In this document: positions 1 through 10,300 of the stretch, in pieces
Layout of the letters: every line of letters begins with the position of its first letter
Numbering within the stretch: position 1 is the first letter of the stretch
Assembly (NCBI RefSeq): GCF_003633685.1
Contig: NZ_RBKT01000001.1
Span: 8,556,001-8,620,000 of the forward strand
Source of the DNA: Micromonospora pisi
GTDB lineage: Bacteria; Actinomycetota; Actinomycetes; Mycobacteriales; Micromonosporaceae
Direction of reading: 5' to 3'
Length of the DNA: 64,000 nucleotides
The notes under the pieces: generated by a model
What the model was told of the DNA's origin: nothing
The model's input: the letters and a program-made list of their open reading frames with translations, nothing else
The model's database searches: none
Translations under genes and position numbers: made by a program

Positions 1-115
1 CCCTGTCGCGCAGCTCGATGCCGTCGCTGGCCGCCGCCGCGCCGGCCGAAAGCCCGGCCACCAGAGCCGCGGCACCGGCCCCGGCGACGATCCGCCATGG
101 TCGATTGATCTGCAT
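1..115 (-). CDS. Secreted protein, N-terminal fragment
   Basis: Only the first 38 codons lie in the window. They encode a signal peptide: a basic start (MQINRPWR), a hydrophobic Ala/Gly/Val-rich core, and a likely cleavage after an Ala-rich stretch before SDGIELRDR. The ATG is placed by an AGAGGAGG ribosome-binding site just upstream. The mature protein is outside the window, so its function is unknown. Its upstream DNA carries three 11-bp repeats like those in front of the neighbouring two-component genes, which suggests control by that response regulator. Confidence 0.7.
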   Translation of the reverse strand, partial: MQINRPWRIVAGAGAAALVAGLSAGAAAASDGIELRDR

Positions 116-162
116 GCCATCCTCCTCTGTGATTTACCTGCACCCAGCTTCGAACCCGCACA

Positions 163-195
163 TGAGGTACGCCTGACGCGCCGGTGAGACCTCCC
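163..195. promoter_or_regulatory. Candidate response-regulator site A (three 11-bp repeats)
   Basis: Three consecutive 11-mers read TGAGGTACGCC, TGACGCGCCGG and TGAGACCTCCC, so TGAG/TGAC recurs at 163, 174 and 185. The site is 48-80 bp upstream of the secreted-protein start at 115. Eleven-bp direct repeats are the usual OmpR/PhoB-family binding geometry. Sites B (1456) and C (4170) have the same spacing and the same orientation relative to the minus-strand genes. Assignment to the regulator at 1548-2207 is inference. Confidence 0.55.
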
Positions 196-1431
196 TCATC
201 CCGCTGCTCGGTCGCGGTGCAGACGCCGGGCGCTGGCCAGCCACAGTGCGGCCAGGTCGAGACGGGTACGGGTGTTCGCCGGCCAGTCCCGCTCCTGCAC
301 CCGGTGCGGGCCGGTGGCCAGCGACAGCACCACGGCGGCGGTCCGGTAACGCAGCTCGGCGGGGTCGACCACCCGCTCGAACGAGGCCAGGTAGGCGGCA
401 CCCGCCCGCAGGATCGCGCCAGCCCGCTCCGGGCGCATCTGGGCGAGTACGGAGAGATGGCCGAGCAGGCAGGCGAGATCGTCCAAGCGCTCACCCGGGC
501 CGGCGGTGTCGACGTCGAGCAGCCCACAGATCCGGCCCCCGGAGACCAGCAACTGACTCTCGTACAGATCGCCGTGCACGACCGTACGAGGTCCGGTTCC
601 GGACTCGGTGACGATCGCCTCGGCCAGTGCGGTGGCCTGCTCACCCACGCCGGGCAGCGCGGCGGCGAGCACCGCGGCGTAGTGCGGCGCCCTCTCCCGC
701 CAGGACGGTCGGGCCCGCCCGTGCGCCAGCTCGGCCGGCAACCGGTCGAGCAGCGTCAGCAGCGCCCGCCCGGGTGGTGGCGCCTCCCGGGCGTGCAGCG
801 CCTGCCGCAGGGTCCGCCCTGGAAGTGCCTGTAGCACCAGGAGTCCGTCCGGGGTGTAGCCCAGGCTGGGTGCCGCCGGCAGACCGGCACCGACCAGCAG
901 TCGGTGCCGTTCGTGCAGGTCCTGCACCCGATCCGGGCGGACCACCTTCAGGAAGACCCGGTGACGGGACCCGATCGCCTCGATCACCGCCCGTCGCCGG
1001 GGCCGGTACGCCCGGACCTCCAGCCGTACCGGTCCGTCGCCGAGGCCGAGGTCGCTCAGGAGTACGCCGACCGCGTGCCTGTCGTACGCGGTGCGCAGCG
1101 CGGGCAGGTCCGGGTCGTACGGGAAACGCCAGGCCGCCACCCGATCGGTACCGTCGTCGAGCACCACCGTGCCGCGCGGCGGGCGACCGGTGCAGGCCGC
1201 CAGCCGTTCGTCCCGGACCTGCCCGTCCGACCACCGGATCCGGACCTGGTAGGCCGCGGTCGACCTCCGGCCGGGCTGGTGCTCGACCTGAGTTGCCCGC
1301 CAGGTGAGCAGTTCGCCACCGCCCGGCCGCAGGACGGTTCGCAGTACCTCCTCGGCGGCCGGTCCGGTGAGGAGGTCGAGATCGGGATCGGGGTGTCCGC
1401 CCGCCCCGTTGTTGCTGCTGGTCATCGACAT
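196..1431 (-). CDS. Phosphotransferase-like protein (aminoglycoside phosphotransferase/choline kinase fold)
   Basis: This 411-residue protein has the hallmarks of the APH fold. A Brenner-type catalytic loop HGDLYESQ lies near residue 285, followed by the metal-binding segment GLLDVDTAGPG and a helical C-terminus. The N-terminal 100 residues are variable and not recognisable. Such proteins phosphorylate small molecules, but the substrate cannot be read from sequence and a true antibiotic-resistance role is not implied. The start MSMTSSNNGAG fits the 11-bp repeat site located 25-60 bp upstream. It is codirectional with the upstream two-component genes and separated from them by about 115 bp. 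Confidence 0.75.
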   Translation of the reverse strand: MSMTSSNNGAGGHPDPDLDLLTGPAAEEVLRTVLRPGGGELLTWRATQVEHQPGRRSTAAYQVRIRWSDGQVRDERLAACTGRPPRGTVVLDDGTDRVAAWRFPYDPDLPALRTAYDRHAVGVLLSDLGLGDGPVRLEVRAYRPRRRAVIEAIGSRHRVFLKVVRPDRVQDLHERHRLLVGAGLPAAPSLGYTPDGLLVLQALPGRTLRQALHAREAPPPGRALLTLLDRLPAELAHGRARPSWRERAPHYAAVLAAALPGVGEQATALAEAIVTESGTGPRTVVHGDLYESQLLVSGGRICGLLDVDTAGPGERLDDLACLLGHLSVLAQMRPERAGAILRAGAAYLASFERVVDPAELRYRTAAVVLSLATGPHRVQERDWPANTRTRLDLAALWLASARRLHRDRAAG

Positions 1432-1455
1432 ATCGGCGACGATCCCGGTCCGGCA

Positions 1456-1488
1456 TGAGGGGGAGGTGAGCCGACGATGAGAGCCCGC
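1456..1488. promoter_or_regulatory. Candidate response-regulator site B (three 11-bp repeats)
   Basis: TGAG recurs at 1456, 1467 and 1478 in the units TGAGGGGGAGG, TGAGCCGACGA and TGAGAGCCCGC. The site lies between the response regulator's stop and the phosphotransferase start, in the promoter position of the phosphotransferase gene. The third unit resembles the site C units (TGAGAACC). Confidence 0.5.
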
Positions 1489-1547
1489 TCAGCCATCGGT
1501 GTCCCTTGAGGTCAAGCGGTGCCGGCGGCGGGGCCAGCGGTGGCGGC

Positions 1548-2207
1548 TCAGCCGGCCAGCCGGTAGCCGATGCCGCGTACCGTCTGGATCAGGTTGGTGC
1601 CGAGCTTGCGGCGCAGATAACCGATGTAGACGTCCACCACGTTCGAGCCCGGATCATGTGCCAGCCCCCACACCCGGTCCAGCAACTGCTCCCGACTGAG
1701 CACATGACCCGGATGACGCAGCAGCGTCTCGGCGAGCAGGAACTCCCGGCCGGTCAGCTCGACCAGCTCACCGTTCACGGTGGCGGTACGACGTACCAGG
1801 TCGAGCTGGATCGGTCCGGCCCGGACCACCGTCGGGGTGGCCTGCCCGTGCTCCCGCAGCCGGGCCCGGACCCGGGCCAGGAGTTCGTCGAAGCTGAACG
1901 GTTTGGTCATGTAGTCGTCGGCGCCGAGGTCCAGCCCGGCGACCCGGTCCGGCACCGCGTCCCGGGCGGTCAGCACGATCACGGGCAGTCGCTCGCCCCG
2001 GGCCCGGATCTGCGCCAGTGCGGCGAGCCCGTCCTGCCCGGGCAGCCCGAGATCCAGGATCAGCAGGTCGAAGTCGCCGCTGCGGGCCGCGACCGCCACC
2101 TCCACCCCGCTGGTCACCACGGTGGTGACGTAGCCGGCCGCGCGGAACCCCTTGGTCAGGAAAGAGGTGATTCGCGGCTCGTCCTCCGCGATCAGCACCC
2201 GGTTCAT
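1548..2207 (-). CDS. OmpR/PhoB-family response regulator
   Basis: The 219 residues form a receiver domain followed by a winged-helix DNA-binding domain. Visible receiver residues are the acidic pocket E8-D9-E10, phospho-acceptor D52 in LLILDLGLPG, T80 and K102 in YMTKPF. The C-terminal half carries the OmpR-type signature REFLLAETLLRHPGHVLSREQLLDRVWG. It overlaps the kinase gene by 4 bp, so the two are translationally coupled partners. Likely targets are the 11-bp repeat sites A, B and C around this cluster. It is paralogous to the regulator at 14750-15412. Confidence 0.95.
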   Translation of the reverse strand: MNRVLIAEDEPRITSFLTKGFRAAGYVTTVVTSGVEVAVAARSGDFDLLILDLGLPGQDGLAALAQIRARGERLPVIVLTARDAVPDRVAGLDLGADDYMTKPFSFDELLARVRARLREHGQATPTVVRAGPIQLDLVRRTATVNGELVELTGREFLLAETLLRHPGHVLSREQLLDRVWGLAHDPGSNVVDVYIGYLRRKLGTNLIQTVRGIGYRLAG

Positions 2208-3709
2208 CGCCCGGCTCCCGTCGCCACGGGCAGGACCGCGCCGGCGGGCAGGACCAGGGTGAAGGTGGAACCTGCGCCCGGGATGCTGTCCACCGCGACC
2301 ATGCCCCGGTGCGCCTCGGCGATCGCGGCCACGATGGCCAGGCCGAGCCCGGCACCCTCGGCGCGCGCCCGGGCGTGCTCGGCCCGGGCGAACCGGGCGA
2401 AGATCCGCTCCCGGTCCTCGGGTTCGATGCCGACCCCGGTGTCCCGTACGGCGAGCAGCACCCGGCCGTGCTCACCCCGACCGCCGTGTTCGCCCCGCGT
2501 GGGGGATTCGGCCACGTGGGCGGAGAGTTCGATGGTGTCGCCAGGGCTGGTGAACTGGACCGCGTTCTGGGCGAGCTGCATCAGCGCCTGGGTGAGGCGC
2601 TGCCGATCAGCCCAGACGGTCACCTCGTCGATGGTGCCGATCCGCCAGTCCCGGTCACCCAGGGCTACGGCCTTGGCGTACACGTCGTGCATCATCAGGG
2701 CGACCTCCACGTGGTCGGGGTGCAGGAAGTCGGGTTGCTCCGCCTTGGCGAGCATGAGCAGGTCGTTGACCATGCGGTTCATCCGGTCCAACTCGTCGGT
2801 GACCAGCGCGATCGTCTCCGCCCGATCCGCCGGGTCGTCACCCATCAGCTCCAGGTGACCACGGACGATGGTGATCGGGGTACGCAGTTCGTGTCCGGCG
2901 TCGGAGACGAACGCCTGCTGCGCGGCGAACGCCCGATGCAGCCGCCCCAGCATGCCGTTGAACGTGTGCGCCAGGTCGGCGACCTCGTCGGAACCGGTGA
3001 CCGGGATCCGGCGGGACAGGTCCGTCTCCTCGATCGTGCGGGCTGTTTCGGTGACCGTACGGAGTGGACGCAGCGCCCGTCCCATGGCGAGGTAGCCACC
3101 GGCCGCCACGACCACGATCACCAGCAGGCAGGCGAGCGCCATCAGCTGTACCGCCCGGTCGATCTCGGCCCGCCGTTCGGCGCCGAACTCGACCACCACC
3201 ACCTGGCCGCGTACCGCGCCGTCGATGATCACGGGCACGGCGAGCCAGCGCGCCGAACCGCCGGGGCTCTGCTCGACCTGCCCGTACGTGCTGTCGGTGA
3301 GCCCGATCCAGTGCCGCAGCAGGGCGGACTCACGGCTCAGGTCGTACGGCGGCGCCTCGGTCGCCCGGTAGAACGCGCCGTCGACCAGCACCAGCACCGC
3401 CTCGCCGGCCTGCGGTTCGTTGCGGAGCAGGTAGGTGTCGGCGATCGCACGCAGATCGGGGCCGAACGGTTGCCCGCTGGCCGGGTCACGGCCGCCCACC
3501 AGTCGCCGGAACTCGGTCACCTCCTGGCGCATGTCGGTGGCGATCCGGTTCTCCAGTTGGTTGAGCAGCACCTGGCGGATCACCACCACCGAGGCGAGGC
3601 TGGCCACGGCGAGCAGGGCCAGCGCCCAGCCGAGCAGCCGTAGTCGCAGTCCGAGGCCGAATGGTCCTCGCCAGGGTCGTACGGGGGAGTCAATCGTCGT
3701 CCCCGTCAT
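2204..3709 (-). CDS. Sensor histidine kinase (HAMP-type, partner of the adjacent regulator)
   Basis: An N-terminal membrane helix (residues about 24-43), a periplasmic-side sensor of about 130 residues and a second membrane helix (about 180-203) lead into a HAMP linker. The H-box DAGHELRTPIT follows near residue 271, then the N-box (AQNAVQF), DTGVGIEPED and GAGLGLAIVAAI. I chose the ATG at 3709 (MTGTTIDSPVRP). A longer frame to 4000 is an artefact of reading the neighbouring Asp-rich gene out of frame. The start overlaps that gene's 3' end by about 20 bp. The sensor domain aligns with the kinase at 13294, so the two are paralogues. Confidence 0.9.
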   Translation of the reverse strand: MTGTTIDSPVRPWRGPFGLGLRLRLLGWALALLAVASLASVVVIRQVLLNQLENRIATDMRQEVTEFRRLVGGRDPASGQPFGPDLRAIADTYLLRNEPQAGEAVLVLVDGAFYRATEAPPYDLSRESALLRHWIGLTDSTYGQVEQSPGGSARWLAVPVIIDGAVRGQVVVVEFGAERRAEIDRAVQLMALACLLVIVVVAAGGYLAMGRALRPLRTVTETARTIEETDLSRRIPVTGSDEVADLAHTFNGMLGRLHRAFAAQQAFVSDAGHELRTPITIVRGHLELMGDDPADRAETIALVTDELDRMNRMVNDLLMLAKAEQPDFLHPDHVEVALMMHDVYAKAVALGDRDWRIGTIDEVTVWADRQRLTQALMQLAQNAVQFTSPGDTIELSAHVAESPTRGEHGGRGEHGRVLLAVRDTGVGIEPEDRERIFARFARAEHARARAEGAGLGLAIVAAIAEAHRGMVAVDSIPGAGSTFTLVLPAGAVLPVATGAGR

Positions 3710-4145
3710 CACCGCCGGTCTCGTCGTCGCCGTCGTCATTGTCGTCATCGCCGTCGTCGTCATCGTCGTCTCCGGCGGGCTGCCGGTTGCCGCCGCCGGC
3801 AGGCTGACCGTCGTCGTCCCCGCCAGCGGCAGGTGGTCCAGCGTCGTCAGTGTCGGCTGGTCCGTCGTCGTCGGTCCCGGCTGGTCCGGCGTCGTCGCCT
3901 CCGGTGGCGGGCTGCCCAGCGTCATCGTCATCATCATCTCCGGTGAGGGCGGGGCCGAGGCTCGCGTTGCCGGCCGGGTCGGCTCCATCGTCGTCCCCAT
4001 CGTCGGTCCTCGTCTGCGCCGCCGGGCTGATGATCTGGATTGCCGGAACCGGGTCGGGGGGCAGCAGCAGCGGCAGACCGACGCCGGTGAGCAGCCCCAC
4101 CAGCGCCGCCAGCCCGATGCCGGTGGCGACCTTTTGTGTGCTCAT
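3690..4145 (-). CDS. Short exported protein with an Asp-rich tail
   Basis: The 151-residue product starts with a hydrophobic segment (VATGIGLAALVGLLTGVGLP) that is a signal peptide or membrane anchor. A low-complexity tail follows, dominated by Asp runs (DDDD, DDDDDD) separated by Gly, Ala, Pro and Gln. Such tails often bind Ca2+ or other cations, but no family is recognised. It heads the run Asp-rich protein, kinase, regulator, so it may act as an accessory sensor or regulated output. The promoter region contains the 11-bp repeat site C. The high GAC content makes other frames look Thr/Met-rich, which is an artefact. Confidence 0.75.
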   Translation of the reverse strand: MSTQKVATGIGLAALVGLLTGVGLPLLLPPDPVPAIQIISPAAQTRTDDGDDDGADPAGNASLGPALTGDDDDDDAGQPATGGDDAGPAGTDDDGPADTDDAGPPAAGGDDDGQPAGGGNRQPAGDDDDDDGDDDNDDGDDETGGDDGDDD

Positions 4146-4169
4146 GCGGTCAAGGCTGTCGAACCCCGA

Positions 4170-4207
4170 TAACCAGCCGATGAGAACCGGATGAGAACCC
4201 TCTCATC
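4170..4207. promoter_or_regulatory. Candidate response-regulator site C between divergent genes
   Basis: The units TAACCAGCCGA, TGAGAACCGGA and TGAGAACCCTC follow one another at 11-bp spacing, and an inverted TCTCATC follows directly. The site is 25-55 bp upstream of the Asp-rich gene (minus) and about 125 bp upstream of the giant secreted gene (plus), so it could serve both. The two TGAGAACC units are the best-conserved copies in the window. Confidence 0.6.
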
Positions 4208-4330
4208 TGTGAAGTTCCCAGGTCGGCGGCGGGCGCCGGATAAAGAAGTTCTCACCTTCGGCTGAGCGTCGGCTTACGGATCCTCTGAACACTGACCACC
4301 ACTGGCAGCGGACCGACGGTGGGGGCGGGT

Positions 4331-7300
4331 ATGAGTGAAACAAGACCATTGACCACAATTGATCGGAGATCCGGTGGTAGACCCAGACGTCGACGGATCC
4401 TGGTCTCGATCATCGGGGTAGCTTCCCTGTTGGCCACGATGGTGGCCGTCCAGCCCGCCTGGGCGGTCACCTTCACCGTCAACAGCACCGCCGACGCGGT
4501 CGACATCAACGTTGGTAACGGCATCTGCCGGACCAGCGCCAACACCTGCACGCTGCGCGCCGCGATCCAGGAGGCAAACGCGACGCTGTCCGGCGACACG
4601 ATCCAGGTGCCGGCCGGCACCTACCAGATCACCCGGACACCGGCCGGTGACAACGGCGACGACACCGGTGACCTCGACATCGTCAGTCCACTGACCATCA
4701 TCGGTGCCGGCGCCGCCGGCACCATCGTGGACGGCGGGCAGCCGCCGGCCGGTTCCCCGGCCGAGCGCCGTGGCCTGGACCGACTGCTCGAGATCTACGA
4801 CACCGCCGGCAACGTCACGGTCTCCGGGGTCACCCTGCGCGAGGGGTACGACTCGGAGCAGGGCGGCGCCGTACTCAGTCTCTCCTCCGGCGTGGTGCGC
4901 CTACAGGGCGTCTCGGTGCTGGACAGCTACGCCGGGGTCTCCGGCGGCGGCATCGACCTCGACGGCGAGGGCCGGGTCGAGATCACCGGCTCGACCATCA
5001 AGGGGAACGCGACCGGTGGCGACGGCGGTGGCATCTCCAACCAGCACGAGGTCGAGCTGGCGGTGACCGACACCGCGCTGACCGAGAACACCGCCGGCGC
5101 CGACGGCGGCGGGCTCAGCAGCGTTTCCAAGACCCGGCTCACCGTCACCCGGGGCACCGTTTCCGGAAACGCCGCGCACGGCAGTGGTGGCGGCATTCTC
5201 GCCGACTCCGAGCGGGCGTCGACCGTCCGCAACACCGTCTTCACCGGTAACACCGCCGGTGACCCGGTCTCCGGTGACGGCGGCGGCGGTGGCCTCTACC
5301 TGGGCGGTAGTGGTGGCGGCACGGTCACCGGCGCCTCGTTCACCGAGAATGACGCCATCTCCGAGGGCGGCGGTCTCGCCATCCACTCGGGTGGTGCGGT
5401 CACCGTCAGCGACAGCGTGGTCCGGGACAACACGACCAAGGCCGGCGGCGGCGGTGTGGAGAACGGCGGCCAGCGGGTCACCCTGACCCGGCTCACCGTC
5501 ACCGGCAACACCGCGACCGCCGACGGCGGTGGGATCGAGAGCCAGGGCAGTGGTGCCCTCGCCGTCATCGACACCACGGTCAGCCAGAACACCGCCGAGC
5601 ACGGTGGCGGCTTCGCCAACGTCGCCGACGGCACCCTCCAGATCACCGGCTCCACGTTCTGGGACAACCGGGCCCGGCAGTACGGCGGCGGCATCTACAA
5701 CGCCAGCGACGCCGAGGCCCTGATCGAGAACACCACCTCGTCGGGGAACGTGGCCCAGGTCGCCGGCGGTGGTCTCTACACCGACGCGGACGCCGGCCTG
5801 CGGGTGGTCAACGTGACCATCAACCGCAACGTCGCCCCGCACGGCGCAGGCATCGGCGACGAGCCCGGCGGCTCGGTCAACTATCCGGTCGAGCCCAGCC
5901 AGTCGGTGATCCTGCGCAACACCATCGTGGCCGGCAACCTCCACAGCCCGGAGTGCAGCTTCGCGGTCGGCTCCGAGGGCGGCAACCTGGACAGCGCCGA
6001 CTCCTGCCATCTGCGCGGCAGCCGGGACCGGTCGAACGCGGGCGAACCGAGGATCGACGCGATCGCCGACAACGGCGGTCCGACCATGACACACGCGATC
6101 CAGGACGACAGCTTCGCCCTGGACGGCGGTGTCGCCCCTTGCGTGACCGTCGACCAGCGCGGCGTCACCCGGCCGAAGAACACCACCTGCGACATCGGCG
6201 CACTCGAACACGAGGGACCGTTCCCGGCGGCCGACCTGACCCCACCGGAGACCTCGGTGGCCAGCGGGCCGACCTTCGCGGCCGAGCGGGCCACCTTCAC
6301 CTTCGCCGGCACCGACAACGCCACCCCGGTGGCGGAACTTCTGTACGAGTGCCGGGTGCTCACCAACGACCCGACCGAGCCGCCGGACCCGCCGGACCCG
6401 ACCGAACCACCGGACCCGGAGTTCATGTTCCTCGGCTGCCCGAACCCGTACGAACTGCTCGACATCGAACTGGGCGAGAACACCCTCGAGGTACGGGCGA
6501 TCGACCGGGCCGGCAACGTCGACCCGACCCCGGCGGTTCATGTCTTCACCGGTGGTGACGACATCACGCCGCCGGAGACGATCTTCGCCAGCACCCCGCC
6601 GAACCCGAGCGCGGGCCGTACCGCGGTCTTCTCGTTCCTCGGCACCGACGACCTGACCCCGACCAACCTGCTCGCGTTCGAGTGCCGGATAGACAGCACC
6701 GACGAGCTGGCCTGGCTGGAGTGCGCCAGCCCGTGGAGCTTCTCCAACCTCACCACCGGCTCGCACACCGTGCAGGTACGCGCGATCGACGAGGGTGACA
6801 ACGTCGACCCGACACCTGCGACGTACACCTGGACGGTCGGCTCGCCGGCCGACTGCGACACCTCGAACGTGATCCTGGGCGCGAACGCCGACTCCTGGGT
6901 CGACGAGTCGAACACGCTGGAGAACTTCGGCATCGCCGAGGGGCTCAGCGTCCGGTCCAGGGCGCCCGGCGAGGACGCCCGTACGCTGGTCCGGTTCCCG
7001 CTGCCGACCGACGTACCGGCCGCCTGTGAACTGACCGGGGCGACCCTGCGGTTGCACGCCGACGGCGAGGTCGGTCGGACGCTGGAGGCGGTCCCGGTCG
7101 GCGCCGCCTGGTCGGAGACGCAGGTCACCTGGGCAAACCAGCCTGGCACCGTCGGCACCGCGGCGACCACCGGCTCCGGTGCCGGGTTCCGTGAGTGGAA
7201 CGTGACCGGCCAGGTCGCGGCGATGCTCGGCGGGGCGCCGAACCACGGCTTCCTGATCCGGGACTCGGCGGAGGAGGGCGAGGGCGCCGACTCCTCGTTC

Positions 7301-10300
7301 GCCTCCCGCAACACGGTCGCCGAACCACCGCAGGTGCCGCAACTGGTGCTCCGGTTCGACGGCCCGGGGGCACCCCAGCCACCGGCGCCGCCGGCCCCGG
7401 TGGCGACCACGGTCACCTGTGGTCAGGTGCTCACCCAGAGCACCAAGCTGCTCAACGACCTGACCAACTGCCCGCTCGACGGGCTGGTGGTCGGGGCACC
7501 GAACATCGAGATCGACCTGAACGGGCACACCGTCGACGGGCCGGGTTACTTCCCCGGCCAGCCGGGTTCGCCGATCGAGCTGCCCGAACTGGGCGGACCG
7601 GCCGGCGTACGCAACGTGGGCTTCCAGAACGTCGTCGTCACCGGCGGCACCGTGCAGCAGTTCGCCTACGGGATCACGGCCATGGCGGGCACCCGGTTCA
7701 ACCTCTTCGAGGGGCTGACCGTACGGGAGAACGCGGTCGCCGGAATCGAGTTGTCCAACGCCGACGACGGCCGCAACGCCAACCAGGTACGCGGTAACGC
7801 CTTCGACGGCAACGAGATCGGTGTCGCACTCGTCGCCGGCTCGGAGAACAGCGTGCTGGCGGAGAACACCTTCGCCGGCAACCTCGGGGTGGCCCTCTGG
7901 ATGCAGGACGCCAGCGGCCACCTGATCGAGGAGAACACGGTCAGCGGGGTGACCGCCGACCCGACCATCGGCAGCGACGGTGGCTTCCTGCTCGAGGACT
8001 CCCGCGACAACCGTCTGATCGGCAACACCCTGGCCGACACCGGCGACGGCGGGATCATCATCACCGAGGGGTCGCACCGCACCCGGGTCGAGGGCAACAC
8101 GATGACCCGGACCGGCGACGCCGGGGTGACGGTGGATGACTCCGACGGGATCCAGGTGATCGGTAACGTCTCCCACCTGGCGGCGGACTCCGGCATCGGA
8201 CTCGGCGGGTCGAGCAACAGTGTGGTCCGGGACAACGACGTCCGGTACAACCCGGGTGGGGTGGAGCTGGAGGGCTCCAGCGACAACCTGATCGAGCACA
8301 ACGACGCCAGCTTCTCCGGTGGCGCCGGTATCTCGGTCGGACCCGGCTCGCTGCGCAACCGGGTGCTGGACAACGTGATCCACGGCTCGTCCGGTGGCGG
8401 TATCGCGGTCGAGGGCGCGGCGGTGGACCCCGAAGGTGTGCCGCTGGGAGCCAACGTCGTGGAACGTAACGAGGTGATCGGTAACCAGGGCGACGGCATC
8501 TCGGTGCCGGAGGCCGGGCACCGGTTGGCCGACAACGTGGCGCACCACAACGCCGGCTTCGGCATCGACGCGGCGGCGGAGGGCACCATCGACGGCGGCG
8601 GCAACGTCGCCGGTGGCAACGGGGAGCCGGAGCAGTGCCGTGGCGTGGTCTGCGGGACGGGCACCCCGGCCCAGCCGCCGGCGCCGGACCTGACCGGGCC
8701 GGACACCGTACTCACCTCGACGCCGCCGAATCCGAGCAGCAGCCTCGGCAGCATCCACTTCGGGTTCACCGGTACGGACAACCAGGCGCCGCCGACCGCA
8801 CTGCGTTTCCAGTGCCGGTTGGACCCGCCGCCGGACCCGCCCGCACCGGAGCCGGACCCGGGTGACCCGCCGCAGCCGCCGGATGTCGACAACTGGGTCG
8901 AGTGCGTCAGCCTGACCAGCTACCACTTCCTGTTCGCCGGGGTGCACCGGTTCGAGGTGCGCGCGATCGACCCGTCGGACAACGTGGATCTGACTCCGGC
9001 GACGTACACCTGGACCGTCGCGGCGGTGCCGCCCGGCCCGGATCCGACCCCGCCGAACACGACCATCTTCTCCACGCCGGACCAGGCGAGCACCAGCCCG
9101 GTCGCCGTCTTCGGCTTCCGGGGCAGTGACAACGCCTCGCCCGGCCCGAACCTCGGTTACCAGTGCCGGCTGGACGGGGCGGCGTTCGGGCCGTGCCTGA
9201 GCCCGAAGACGTACTCCGGATTGGCGCTGGGCCCGCACACCTTCGAGGCGCGCGCGGTGGACCTGGCCGGCAACGTCGATCCGATGCCGGCCTCGTACAC
9301 CTGGAGCATCTCGGCGGCACCGGCGGACAGCACGCCGCCGGACACCACCGTCGACGGTGGCCCCGACGCCACCACGGTCAACACGGACGCGAGCTTCACC
9401 TTCTCGGCGAGTGAGGCGAACTCCACGTTCGAGTGCTCGTTGGACGGCTCGGCGTTCGCCGCGTGTACGTCGCCGCAGGTCCACGTCGGGCTCTGGGCGA
9501 CCGATCACGAGTTCCGGGTACGAGCCACCGACCCGGCCGGGAACACCGATCCGACTCCGGCGGCCCACGCCTGGACGATCCGTCCGGCACCGGTGCCGAC
9601 GCAGGTGAGCTGCGGCCAGACGCTCACCCAGAGCGCGCTGCTGACGAACAACCTGACCAACTGCTCCGGTGACGGGCTGGTGGTCGGCGCGGCCGGCATC
9701 ACGATCGACCTGAACGGCTTCGGGATCGACGGTATCGGGCAGGGGGTCGGCGTCCGGAACAACGGGCACGACCAGGTGACCGTCACCAACGGCACGATCG
9801 GCGGGTTCGACTTCGGCCTGCAGTTGAACGCCGGCACCTTCGGCAACATCATCTCCGGCCTGACGCTGACCCAGAACCAGGAGGCGGGCATCCAACTCGC
9901 CGACGCGGACAACGGCAGCGCGGGCAACCTGCTCCGGGGCAACGAGTTGACCGGGAACGCCGCCGGCGTCCTGTTGACCGGCGGCACCCAGGGCACGCTG
10001 ATGCTGGACAACACGATCAGCGGCAGCGCGCTGGAGGGCATCCACCTGGTGGGTGCCAGCGGCAACCGGATCGAGGCGAACCGGGTCAGCGGATCCAGTG
10101 GCACGGGCCTGTGGCTGGAGGGGTCGAGCAACAACACGGTGGTGGGCAACACCATCCTCGACAACTCCGACGCGGCGGCGACCCTGGAAGCGGCGTCGAA
10201 CGGCAACCGGTTGGAGGGCAACGAGCTGACCGAGAGCGAATCCGGCATCGCCATCCTCGAATCCAGTGGCAACGATGTCATCGCCAACATCGTCACGAAC

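Noticed and set aside
3710-4000. N-terminal extension of the first kinase (Thr/Met-rich)
   Set aside because: It is the GAC-rich Asp tail of the neighbouring gene read in another frame.
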